Source of the DNA: Pseudomonadota bacterium
GTDB taxonomy: Bacteria > Pseudomonadota > Gammaproteobacteria > Xanthomonadales > Marinicellaceae
Direction of reading: 5' to 3'
DNA length: 5,412 bases
NCBI GenBank assembly: GCA_008501575.1
Contig: QQUO01000212.1
Location: 1-5,412, forward strand
Below are positions 1 through 5,412 of this stretch, piece by piece. The notes beneath the pieces were generated by a model that saw nothing but the letters and a program-made list of their open reading frames with translations, was not told where the DNA came from and ran no database searches. The first letter of the stretch is position 1. The number at the start of each line of letters is the position of its first letter. Both the position numbers and the translations under genes were made by a program.

Positions 1-1008
1 CCAGCCGGTGAGTTCACTGGCCAGACGGACATTCTGGCCTCCACGGCCAATGGCTTGAGACAATTGGCTTTCATCAACCGCCACATCTATGGTGTTTTTT
101 TCTTCGTCCACAACAATGGATTCAATTTCAGCCGGTGCCATGGCATTGATAATAAATTGTGCCGGATTTTCATCCCACAGAACAATATCAATCCGCTCAC
201 CGCCCAATTCATTGGCCACCGACATCACCCGTGAACCGCGCATTCCCACGCAGGCACCGATGGGGTCGAGTTTTTTATCATGGGAAAATACCGCAATTTT
301 AGCACGTTGCCCCGGATCTCTGGCGGCCCCTTTAATCTCTAAAAATCCTTGCGAAATCTCAGGCACTTCAATCTTAAACAATTCCATCATGAAGTTTGGG
401 TCACGGCGTGACAAGGTTAAAATCGGTCCGCGATTAAGGGTATTAACCTCAATCAATAAGCCTTTGAGGCGATCACCGTTTTTAATGTTCTCCCGCGGAA
501 TGGCATGTTCACGCGGCACAATGGCCTCAACGCCACCACCAACATCTATAAACACATGACCGCGTTCCACTCGCCGTACAATTCCTGACAGCACTTCACC
601 AATGCGATCTTCATAGGTTTCAACAACTTTGGCACGTTCAGCTTCTCTGACCTTTTGTATGATAACCTGCTTGGCTGTTTGGGCTGAAATCCGGCCAAAT
701 GAAACCGACTCCAATTGTTCCTCTATGGTATCACCAATGGCTAATTCAGGGTCCGTTTTATGGGCCTCTTCCAAAGTAATTTGCCGTGCAGGTTCTTCCA
801 AATCTTCGTCCTCAACAACAGTCCATACCCGGAAACTTTCATATTCACCGGTGTCACGATTAATGGCCACACGCACATCAATGTCTTCATCATGATCCTT
901 CCGGGTTGCCATCGCCAATGCCGCTTCCAAGGCACCAAAAATAACACCCCGATCGACATCCTTTTCATTGGAAACGCTATCGACTACATATAATATTTCT
1001 TTGCTCAT
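1..1008 (-). CDS. nusA: Transcription elongation/termination factor NusA (3' end outside window)
   Basis: NusA binds RNA polymerase and nascent RNA in the cytoplasm. It promotes pausing and intrinsic termination, and takes part in antitermination complexes with NusB, NusE and NusG. The window holds the first 336 codons; E. coli NusA has 495 residues, so the rest of KH2 and any C-terminal acidic repeats are missing. Visible in order: the RNA-polymerase-binding N-terminal domain (about 1-130, opening MSKEILYVVDSVSNEK, with TAKQVIIQKVREAERAKVVE near 110-130), an S1 domain (about 135-201), KH1 with the GMRG loop at 255-258 and the conserved ELGGERIDIVLWDENPAQF stretch, and the start of KH2 with GRGG at 321-324. 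The ATG at 1008-1006 overlaps the rimP stop and has a GGAG Shine-Dalgarno seven bases upstream. No frameshift is seen. The identification is very secure from close resemblance to E. coli NusA as I know it. Confidence 0.98.
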   Translation of the reverse strand, partial: MSKEILYVVDSVSNEKDVDRGVIFGALEAALAMATRKDHDEDIDVRVAINRDTGEYESFRVWTVVEDEDLEEPARQITLEEAHKTDPELAIGDTIEEQLESVSFGRISAQTAKQVIIQKVREAERAKVVETYEDRIGEVLSGIVRRVERGHVFIDVGGGVEAIVPREHAIPRENIKNGDRLKGLLIEVNTLNRGPILTLSRRDPNFMMELFKIEVPEISQGFLEIKGAARDPGQRAKIAVFSHDKKLDPIGACVGMRGSRVMSVANELGGERIDIVLWDENPAQFIINAMAPAEIESIVVDEEKNTIDVAVDESQLSQAIGRGGQNVRLASELTGW

Positions 1009-1469
1009 TTTTGTACTCCGTCATACTGCGGTTGTAAGCGTGCTTTCATCACATTATTTATGATAAACGTGTATTCATCGGTTTCATTCACCAAAGTGAT
1101 TTCATCATCAATGACTGATTTGATGGTGCCTGTTATTTTACGTGAACCATTCACCGGCTGGGTTAATTTCACCTTGGCTTGTTCCCCGATATATAAACTA
1201 AATTGCTTTTCATCAAACAACACCCGATCCAGACCAGGCGAAGACACCTCTAACACATAAGCACTTTTTATGGGGTCTTCAACTTCAAGTACCGCCGATA
1301 TTTCACGGCTACAGTCTGCACAATTATCGACCGTTATACCCTGTTCGTGGTCAATATAAATGCGCACCAAAGCACCTGACTTCTGCGGCATGTATTCAAT
1401 ACCCCATAAGTCAAAACCCAGGTCTGTAATGACCGGTTGAATAATTGTTGTCAATTGTTTTTGTTTCAT
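1005..1469 (-). CDS. rimP: Ribosome maturation factor RimP
   Basis: RimP is a cytoplasmic assembly factor that binds the free 30S subunit and helps its maturation. The protein read from ATG 1469-1467 has 154 residues, against about 150 for E. coli RimP. It shows the family pattern: an N-terminal alpha/beta domain with LGFDLWGIEY (17-26), VRIYID (35-40), ITVDNCADCSREISAVLEVEDPI (45-67) and the hallmark EVSSPGLDRVL (74-84), then a C-terminal SH3-like beta domain (about 88-146). The frame is open back to a TTG at 1508, which would add 13 residues (VIDLYWLWPLKT after the start). I prefer the ATG because the family begins there, with MKQKQLTTIIQPVITDLGF aligning to the usual N-terminus. Neither start has a good Shine-Dalgarno. 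Cys50 and Cys53 form a CADC pair; E. coli has only the first cysteine. The stop overlaps the nusA start, so the two are co-transcribed. Confidence 0.96.
   Translation of the reverse strand: MKQKQLTTIIQPVITDLGFDLWGIEYMPQKSGALVRIYIDHEQGITVDNCADCSREISAVLEVEDPIKSAYVLEVSSPGLDRVLFDEKQFSLYIGEQAKVKLTQPVNGSRKITGTIKSVIDDEITLVNETDEYTFIINNVMKARLQPQYDGVQK
1016..1019 (-). promoter_or_regulatory. nusA ribosome binding site inside the end of rimP
   Basis: GGAG lies seven bases upstream of the nusA ATG, within the last codons of rimP. Together with the ATGA stop/start overlap (1008-1005) this fixes the nusA start. It suggests translational coupling, in which ribosomes finishing rimP keep the nusA site open or re-initiate. 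The coupling is inference; the motif and overlap are seen directly. Confidence 0.7.
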
Positions 1470-1583
1470 AGTTTTTAATGGCCAAAGCCAATATAAATCA
1501 ATAACCAATACTCAGCGCATGATTAGTTTTTGGTGATTTTAAGCCGAATTTAGACTTTATAGACGGTCATCACCAGCGCCACA

Positions 1584-1631
1584 TTGCAGCTGCTGAAATG
1601 ATGATATATGCTGATAAACCAGCAGATGCAA
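1584..1631 (-). repeat. Inverted repeat / stem-loop in the rimP leader
   Basis: The arms at 1584-1595 and 1620-1631 pair over 12 positions with a single mismatch (1589 against 1626), around a 24-base loop. Plus-strand arms read TTGCAGCTGCTG and CAGCAGATGCAA. A smaller competing hairpin (TGCTG/CAGCA around a six-base loop) uses the right arm and part of the loop. No T tract follows on either strand, so it is not an intrinsic terminator. In E. coli the metY-nusA-infB leader is cut by RNase III. A processing or regulatory stem-loop is therefore a reasonable inference, not a demonstrated one. Confidence 0.5.
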
Positions 1632-1649
1632 GGATTAGCCAAACTTTAA

Positions 1650-1667
1650 TGTTCAATTCATTGAACA
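1650..1667. repeat. Perfect 8-bp palindrome, operator-like or small hairpin
   Basis: The plus strand reads TGTTCAAT-TC-ATTGAACA, two perfect 8-base arms with a two-base centre. It lies between the tRNA terminator and the larger rimP leader stem-loop. As DNA it has the symmetry of a site for a dimeric repressor. As RNA it would form a short AU-rich hairpin. I do not recognise it as a LexA, ArgR or other named box. Confidence 0.4.
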
Positions 1668-1690
1668 GTCAGTTGGCCGATTTTAGCAAC

Positions 1691-1713
1691 AAAAAAGGCT
1701 CCACTTGGAGCCT
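1691..1713 (-). terminator. Intrinsic terminator after the initiator tRNA
   Basis: On the minus strand a 7-bp GC-rich stem (AGGCTCC/GGAGCCT, 1713-1707 with 1702-1696) closes a four-base loop. The outer T of the stem and the bases after it form a run of six T (1696-1691). It starts 20 bases after the tRNA CCA end. It should end most tRNA transcripts before rimP. It is also partly symmetric, but the plus strand lacks a long T run (it continues GATTTTA), so the minus direction is favoured. Confidence 0.88.
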
Positions 1714-1733
1714 GATTTTATCGTAAATTCGAT

Positions 1734-1810
<77 letters not shown>

Positions 1811-1825
1811 TCATCAAGACGAGCC

Positions 1826-1853
1826 ATTCTACTATAAAATTTTCCATTTGCAA
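1826..1853 (-). promoter_or_regulatory. Sigma70-type promoter of the initiator tRNA
   Basis: On the minus strand, a -35 TTGCAA (1853-1848) and a -10 TAGAAT (1831-1826) are separated by 16 bases. The predicted start lies near 1819, about nine bases before the mature tRNA. The bases after the -10 are GC-rich (GGCTCGTC), the discriminator type found at stringently controlled stable-RNA promoters. An overlapping TATAGT is an alternative -10 with shorter spacing. The assignment rests on motif and position only. Confidence 0.65.
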
Positions 1854-1901
1854 CCGTAAAAGACAATTAATGCACAATTATTATTGGTCACACTTGGACA
1901 C

Positions 1902-1927
1902 AAAAAAGGGTGGCCAAAGACCACCCT
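1902..1927 (-). terminator. Intrinsic terminator of the TonB-dependent receptor gene
   Basis: A 7-bp stem (AGGGTGG/CCACCCT, minus strand, 1927-1921 with 1913-1907) closes a seven-base loop and runs into a six-T tract (1907-1902). It lies 25 bases after the receptor stop codon. It separates the receptor unit from the tRNA promoter downstream. Confidence 0.88.
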
Positions 1928-1952
1928 ATTTATTGGCTTTATTACGCCAGGA

Positions 1953-4900
1953 TTACCAGTCTAAACGGAAACCCAATTGGGCACGCCATTGTGATTGGCT
2001 TCTTGCGGTAAAGAAGCGAGGCGCACCAAAGAAATCAAGCTCATAAACACCATTATCAATATTTTCAACATTGGCGATACTTTCACCATCAAAGCTGGCG
2101 GTATAAACTTGACCCCAATCAGAATCCAATAAGTTACCCAAGTTCTTAATGTTAAAGAATAAGGTGGCACGTACCGGACCCCAAGCAGGTAATTCTTGTG
2201 ACACATTCAGGTCCCATAAATTAACACGGGATACTTTAAAGGCATTTCGTGGCGCCACTTGGCCACGATAAGCATCCAATCCTGAAGAGCGTAAGAATTC
2301 TTCAAATTCTGCGTTTTGGGTTGGGTCAGTTAACACATACTCACCCGGCATCGGTACATAAAACAAATCATTGTCTCGAATACCGTCACCGTTAATGTCA
2401 TTACCGTAAGTGTAGGAGAACGGTTCGCCATCACGTGATTCCCAAACTAAACCGATGTTGGTGTAAGTATCACCAAAAAACATTTTGCGGTAGTTCAGGA
2501 AGAAACGGAACGAATTCTCAATTTCATAGGCCGATGTGGCTTCTAACACTTCATTGGGGTTAAATGCCGGTGTGTTATTCCAATTTGAAATGGCTCGTGA
2601 CGAAGTACCGGCGCTGACTTCAGTGGCATCGGTATAGGTATAAGCCGCTTTGGCATACCAGTGTTCAGTCTGAGGCAATTCTAAACTGATGGTGGCACGC
2701 TTGGTTTCACCTTTATCAGTATTGGTCAAATATAACACATCATTAAAATCAGGATTGGCATTAGCCCGGGCATCACTCCGTAAGTTTGAAAAATCATACG
2801 GATCACGTAAATAAGACAAACGGCCATCAGGCAAGGTACCGGTTGGATCACCCAAATTCAAATGTTGGAAATGAACCGCATCACGGTCTTTAATGTATTC
2901 CAATTCAGCCGAAGCAATCAAACCATACCATGGTAATTCAACATCAACAGCGATATTGGATTTCAATTTGGTGGGTGCTTTGAAATTAGGATCTAAGACA
3001 TCCACATCCTGGGTCGAAGAGCCTGCAAAAATAGGCTGATTATCAGGATCCGGCGTGAAAATAACATCTGGACCAAAGTTGCGATAAACATTAATATCAC
3101 CACCGGTGTTTGTGTAAGAGTTGGTTAACCAAACATTCGGTGTACCACCTGAGAATAAGCCGACACCACCACGTAATTGCATGTAACGCTCATCGGACAT
3201 ATCATAGTTAAAACCAATTCGTGGCTGTATCACACCTTCATCGATTACACCATTATTAGGAAAACCAAAAGCCGCTAAAAAGTCTTCATTTAAGCGAGGT
3301 GGCTGATCAACATCAGGTTTATCAAAACGTAAACCATATTGCAAGGTTAAGCGATCTGTCACTGACCAGTTATCCTGGATAAACATTCCGGTGTTGGACC
3401 AACTCCACTCAGCAGCAGGATACGGGTTGCTAGGGTCAGAACCAATTCTCAATTGATAAAAATCATGAATACCATTGCGGTAATCTTCAATCGATTCAAA
3501 CACGTATTCACCCAATGAAGCGAACACATATTGATTATAAATATCTTGCTCACGCCAATCCACACCAAAAGTAAGATTGTGGTTACCCATAAAGTAATTA
3601 CCTTCGGCATAAAATACATCGGTGTTGGTATTTAAAACGTTGGCATGACGAAATATTTCGGTGCCTAAGAAAACTGACTGGCCATCAGCCACTTCAACTT
3701 CAACTTGTGGCATACGAGTATTTACTTGAGGCTGCTTATCAAATTCAGAACTCGAAACACGAATTTCGGTGGAGAAATTAGCCGTCCAGTCACTGTACAG
3801 GTTTAAGTTGTAAGATTTATTTTCCCAATTATTAACAAACCAATGAGAACTTAAGGATGCATCATTACCACGAAAATCAGCATAAACCGGTTCTGAGTCT
3901 TCATTGTTTTGATATTTTAAAGACGCCCGATGGTAATCATTGATGTTCCAATCTAACTTTAACACCACTGACTCTTCTTCAGTCACCTGATTGCGTGGCG
4001 CATTGGCAACACCGGGATCAAAACCCCACACATTCCGGGAAATATCAGCGACTTCCTGAATTAAAGCATCATCAACATTTGTGGTGTTACCCAACTCAGT
4101 GGTTTCTTCATTTTCATAAGCCAGGAAAAAGAATAATTTATCCTTAACTATCGGACCACCAACAGTGACTGAATACACTTCTTTAGTAAAGTCTTCATCA
4201 CTGCGCTGTAAATCTTCGTTGGTGTAGTAACCGGCCACACGCCCTGAAAATTCGTTGGTACCGGATTTGGTCACGGCATTAATATTGGCACCGGTAAAAT
4301 TAGACAAGGTCACGTCATAAGGCGATAACTGAACATTCAATTCAGCAATGGTGTCTAAAGAGAATGGCTGTGACAACCCCGGTGAACCACCGGCTTCCAG
4401 GCCGAATGGATCGGAAATAGAAACACCATCAATAGAAATCTGATTGAAGCGATTGTTCACACCAGAAACAGAAATACCATCTTCAAATCCACGGATGTTG
4501 ATACGTGAGTCTAAGCGAACAAAATCTTGTATATTGCGATCAACTGTTGGTAAGTTGGTGATTTGCTCCCCGGTAATGGTGGTACCGGTACCCATATTAT
4601 CCGGATTAAAGGTTGCCGATTGCGCCGCCACACCGACCGCTTTTACGGTATCTAAAGCAATGGCATCTTCAACCAGAACCGCATTAATGGCACGATCCTC
4701 ACCCAGTTTAATGTAAATATTACCTTCTTCGGCTGTAGAATAACTGGATTTACTGACTACAATCTCATACGGTCCACCAACACGCAGACCTCGGAAAGAA
4801 TACCGACCAGTATCTCCTGTTGTGACTGTCTTGACCTGACCGGTCGGCTCATGTTTGACCGTGACCTCCGCACCTGCCAGTGGATTACCATCAGAATCAA

Positions 4901-5012
4901 CGATGGTACCGTTCATAGAGGCCGCTGTTTCCTGCGCCATGGTCGTACCTATGGGAACCATCAGCATTATCAATGCCGCCAACACCCATTTATTTAGTTT
5001 CAAATTTCTCAT
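1953..5012 (-). CDS. Oar-like TonB-dependent outer-membrane receptor
   Basis: A 1019-residue outer-membrane beta-barrel protein of the TonB-dependent, Oar-like (carboxypeptidase regulatory-like domain) group. Such proteins move large or scarce ligands across the outer membrane using TonB-ExbBD energy. In order: a Sec signal peptide (1-26, basic MRNLKLNK, hydrophobic core, TTMA then Q27); a carboxypeptidase-regulatory-like beta sandwich (about 33-115, GTIVDSDGNPLAGAEVTV...TGRYSFRGL); a possible TonB box at LDTVKAV (120-126); a plug (about 140-252) with RNIQDFVRLDSRINIRG, NNRFNQISIDGVSISDPFGL and the Oar-like FTGANINAVTKSGTNEFSG; then a barrel of alternating aromatic strands to the C-terminal LGFRLDW. 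DINGDGIRDND (872-882) resembles a calcium-binding loop. I see no cysteine. The length fits Oar proteins (about 1000). The start has AGGG seven bases upstream. The substrate cannot be read from sequence. Myxococcus Oar is linked to secretion of the protease PopC, so export is a possible alternative role. The gene stands alone, divergent from a PhoD-like phosphatase. Confidence 0.95.
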   Translation of the reverse strand: MRNLKLNKWVLAALIMLMVPIGTTMAQETAASMNGTIVDSDGNPLAGAEVTVKHEPTGQVKTVTTGDTGRYSFRGLRVGGPYEIVVSKSSYSTAEEGNIYIKLGEDRAINAVLVEDAIALDTVKAVGVAAQSATFNPDNMGTGTTITGEQITNLPTVDRNIQDFVRLDSRINIRGFEDGISVSGVNNRFNQISIDGVSISDPFGLEAGGSPGLSQPFSLDTIAELNVQLSPYDVTLSNFTGANINAVTKSGTNEFSGRVAGYYTNEDLQRSDEDFTKEVYSVTVGGPIVKDKLFFFLAYENEETTELGNTTNVDDALIQEVADISRNVWGFDPGVANAPRNQVTEEESVVLKLDWNINDYHRASLKYQNNEDSEPVYADFRGNDASLSSHWFVNNWENKSYNLNLYSDWTANFSTEIRVSSSEFDKQPQVNTRMPQVEVEVADGQSVFLGTEIFRHANVLNTNTDVFYAEGNYFMGNHNLTFGVDWREQDIYNQYVFASLGEYVFESIEDYRNGIHDFYQLRIGSDPSNPYPAAEWSWSNTGMFIQDNWSVTDRLTLQYGLRFDKPDVDQPPRLNEDFLAAFGFPNNGVIDEGVIQPRIGFNYDMSDERYMQLRGGVGLFSGGTPNVWLTNSYTNTGGDINVYRNFGPDVIFTPDPDNQPIFAGSSTQDVDVLDPNFKAPTKLKSNIAVDVELPWYGLIASAELEYIKDRDAVHFQHLNLGDPTGTLPDGRLSYLRDPYDFSNLRSDARANANPDFNDVLYLTNTDKGETKRATISLELPQTEHWYAKAAYTYTDATEVSAGTSSRAISNWNNTPAFNPNEVLEATSAYEIENSFRFFLNYRKMFFGDTYTNIGLVWESRDGEPFSYTYGNDINGDGIRDNDLFYVPMPGEYVLTDPTQNAEFEEFLRSSGLDAYRGQVAPRNAFKVSRVNLWDLNVSQELPAWGPVRATLFFNIKNLGNLLDSDWGQVYTASFDGESIANVENIDNGVYELDFFGAPRFFTARSQSQWRAQLGFRLDW

Positions 5013-5019
5013 TGCAAAA

Positions 5020-5023
5020 CCCT
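5020..5023 (-). promoter_or_regulatory. Receptor ribosome binding site
   Basis: AGGG sits seven bases upstream of the receptor ATG (5012-5010) and supports that start. It is part of AGGGTTTTG (5023-5015), which recurs in the leader of the divergent phosphatase gene. Confidence 0.6.
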
Positions 5024-5029
5024 ATTTAA

Positions 5030-5058
5030 ATTAACATAATGACTCAATTAAGTGCCAA
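5030..5058 (-). promoter_or_regulatory. Candidate promoter of the receptor gene
   Basis: On the minus strand, TTGGCA (5058-5053, five of six to the -35 consensus) and GTTAAT (5035-5030, four of six to the -10) are 17 bases apart. The start would fall near 5023. That leaves a leader of only about 11 bases with the Shine-Dalgarno at its very 5' end, which is unusual and lowers confidence. The true start may lie further upstream. Confidence 0.33.
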
Positions 5059-5095
5059 TCCCGATGTAAAAGATAACAGAAGTTGGCATTAAATT
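5046..5095. repeat. Extended inverted repeat between the divergent genes
   Basis: The arms at 5046-5058 (AATTAAGTGCCAA) and 5083-5095 (TTGGCATTAAATT) are complementary at 11 of 13 positions, with a perfect TGCCAA/TTGGCA core, around a 24-base centre. Each core is also a -35-like TTGGCA for one of the two divergent genes. It could be a two-half-site operator, or simply two similar promoters placed back to back. No regulator gene is in view. Confidence 0.45.
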
Positions 5096-5111
5096 CACGA
5101 CTTAATTAAAT
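5083..5111 (+). promoter_or_regulatory. Candidate promoter of the PhoD-like phosphatase gene
   Basis: TTGGCA (5083-5088, five of six) and TTAAAT (5106-5111, four of six) are separated by 17 bases. This gives a predicted start near 5118 and a leader of about 84 bases before the ATG at 5202. It mirrors the candidate promoter on the other strand. The assignment is by motif only. Confidence 0.37.
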
Positions 5112-5201
5112 CGCTCATGGAGAACTTCGCAGTATTTTCTCACATGCGTCGGTATGGTAAAAGGGTTTTGTGAAATTTCCGTTAAATAATAGAGAAAACA
5201 T

Positions 5202-5412
5202 ATGTTCCGATTGATTTTTTTATTCGTAATATTGCCGGTAACCATGCCGGTATTTGCAACTCAATTACCGTCCGGTCCGATGCTGGGTCATGTCGCATTA
5301 CGTGCGGCCAATGTCTGGGCTCAAGCGCCAAGCGCCGGTACTTTAGGTATTGAATATTGGGCCAATAATGACCGCAGCAACCGCAAAAAAATGTCTGCGA
5401 AAGTGGCCAATG
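5202..5412 (+). CDS. PhoD-like phosphatase, N-terminal part (continues beyond window)
   Basis: Seventy codons plus one base are visible. A Sec-type signal peptide (about 1-19: MFR, a hydrophobic core, then PVFA before T20) is followed by QLPSGPMLGHVALRAANVWAQAPSAGTLGIEYW. This GPMLG...R...W-Q...IEYW pattern is typical of the N-terminal immunoglobulin-like domain of PhoD-like (alkaline phosphatase D family) metallophosphatases. Those enzymes cleave phosphate mono- or diesters outside the cytoplasm using Fe/Ca-type metal centres. The catalytic metallophosphatase domain is outside the window, so activity cannot be judged. The signal lacks the twin-arginine motif of classical Bacillus PhoD. The ATG is chosen because the signal peptide begins there and AGAG lies seven bases upstream, a weak Shine-Dalgarno. 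Divergence from the receptor suggests possible shared control. Family confidence is good, the exact substrate unknown. Confidence 0.8.
   Translation, partial: MFRLIFLFVILPVTMPVFATQLPSGPMLGHVALRAANVWAQAPSAGTLGIEYWANNDRSNRKKMSAKVAN

Larger units (their letters stand above)
1470..1690 (-). other. Non-coding spacer / probable rimP leader
   Basis: About 220 bases lie between the tRNA terminator and rimP, with no credible gene on either strand. Read on the minus strand, the spacer contains two inverted repeats (1650-1667 and 1584-1631, listed separately). It also has a TATAAA that could be a -10 (1561-1556) but lacks a convincing -35, and a weak TTGCAT/TATATC pair around 1632-1604. It must either carry a promoter for rimP-nusA or be the leader of a transcript reading through the tRNA terminator. 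I could not settle a promoter by eye. Confidence 0.5.
5015..5170. repeat. AGGGTTTTG motif in both divergent leaders
   Basis: CAAAACCCT at 5015-5023 and AGGGTTTTG at 5162-5170 are exact reverse complements. Each diverging gene therefore has AGGGTTTTG in its own leader in the sense direction. In the receptor leader it contains the Shine-Dalgarno. In the phosphatase leader it ends 31 bases before the ATG, too far to be its ribosome binding site. A 9-base match in a region this small could still be chance. Confidence 0.35.

Noticed and set aside
89..968. Several open frames on both strands across nusA (89-559, 629-895 and 760-993 plus; 741-968 minus)
   Set aside because: They lie wholly within nusA in other frames, have no recognisable domains, and the nusA frame is unmistakable.
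1060..1260. Plus-strand open frame of 66 codons
   Set aside because: Antisense to rimP with no family resemblance and no ribosome binding site that I can see.
1556..1561. TATAAA on the minus strand as a rimP -10 element
   Set aside because: No acceptable -35 hexamer or extended -10 lies at a proper distance, so it is not listed as a promoter.
1961..2206. Minus-strand open frame of 81 codons
   Set aside because: Alternative frame of the receptor's 3' end; the receptor frame is continuous to its terminal LGFRLDW.
4444..4716. Plus-strand open frame of 90 codons
   Set aside because: Antisense to the receptor plug region, whose sequence is strongly family-like in its own frame.
5062..5079. Possible Pho box on the minus strand (CTGTTAT followed by CTTT and TACATCG)
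   Set aside because: Only the left half resembles the PhoB consensus; the right half at the required 11-base spacing does not match. One half-site is not enough to call.

Overview
The window looks like a stretch of gammaproteobacterial chromosome with a moderately low GC content, judged by eye. The main clue is the order initiator tRNA, rimP, nusA on one strand. This is the start of the metY-rimP-nusA-infB operon of Escherichia coli and many relatives, and the NusA and RimP proteins read as gammaproteobacterial. The Oar-like TonB-dependent receptor and the PhoD-like phosphatase at the right end suggest a free-living, possibly marine, polymer- or organic-phosphate-using bacterium. A Marinicella- or Xanthomonadales-like lineage is my guess; nothing in the sequence proves it.

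Layout, left to right. Positions 1-1008 (minus) hold the first 336 codons of nusA, cut by the window edge inside the second KH domain. Positions 1005-1469 (minus) hold rimP, whose stop codon overlaps the nusA start (ATGA). Positions 1470-1690 are a non-coding spacer with two inverted repeats. Then come an intrinsic terminator (1691-1713), an initiator tRNA-fMet gene with encoded CCA (1734-1810) and its promoter (1826-1853), all on the minus strand. Another intrinsic terminator (1902-1927) closes the next unit, a 1019-residue Oar-like TonB-dependent outer-membrane receptor (1953-5012, minus). A 189-base intergenic region (5013-5201) separates it from a divergent gene. That gene starts at 5202 on the plus strand, runs off the window, and encodes the signal peptide and first part of a PhoD-like phosphatase.

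How the parts work together. The left block is core information processing: translation initiation (initiator tRNA), 30S subunit maturation (RimP) and transcription elongation, termination and antitermination (NusA). The terminator after the tRNA implies that rimP-nusA is reached by read-through, by a promoter in the spacer, or both. The right block is an envelope pair: an outer-membrane TonB-dependent transporter and a divergent exported phosphatase that could share regulation. Its intergenic region contains mirror-image -35-like hexamers in an extended inverted repeat, and a shared 9-base leader motif.

I see no CRISPR array, insertion sequence, phage gene or defence system. Nothing here is clearly a new system. 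The points most worth a second look are the U1-A72 pair in the initiator tRNA, the paired organisation of the receptor/phosphatase intergenic region, and the stem-loops in the rimP leader.
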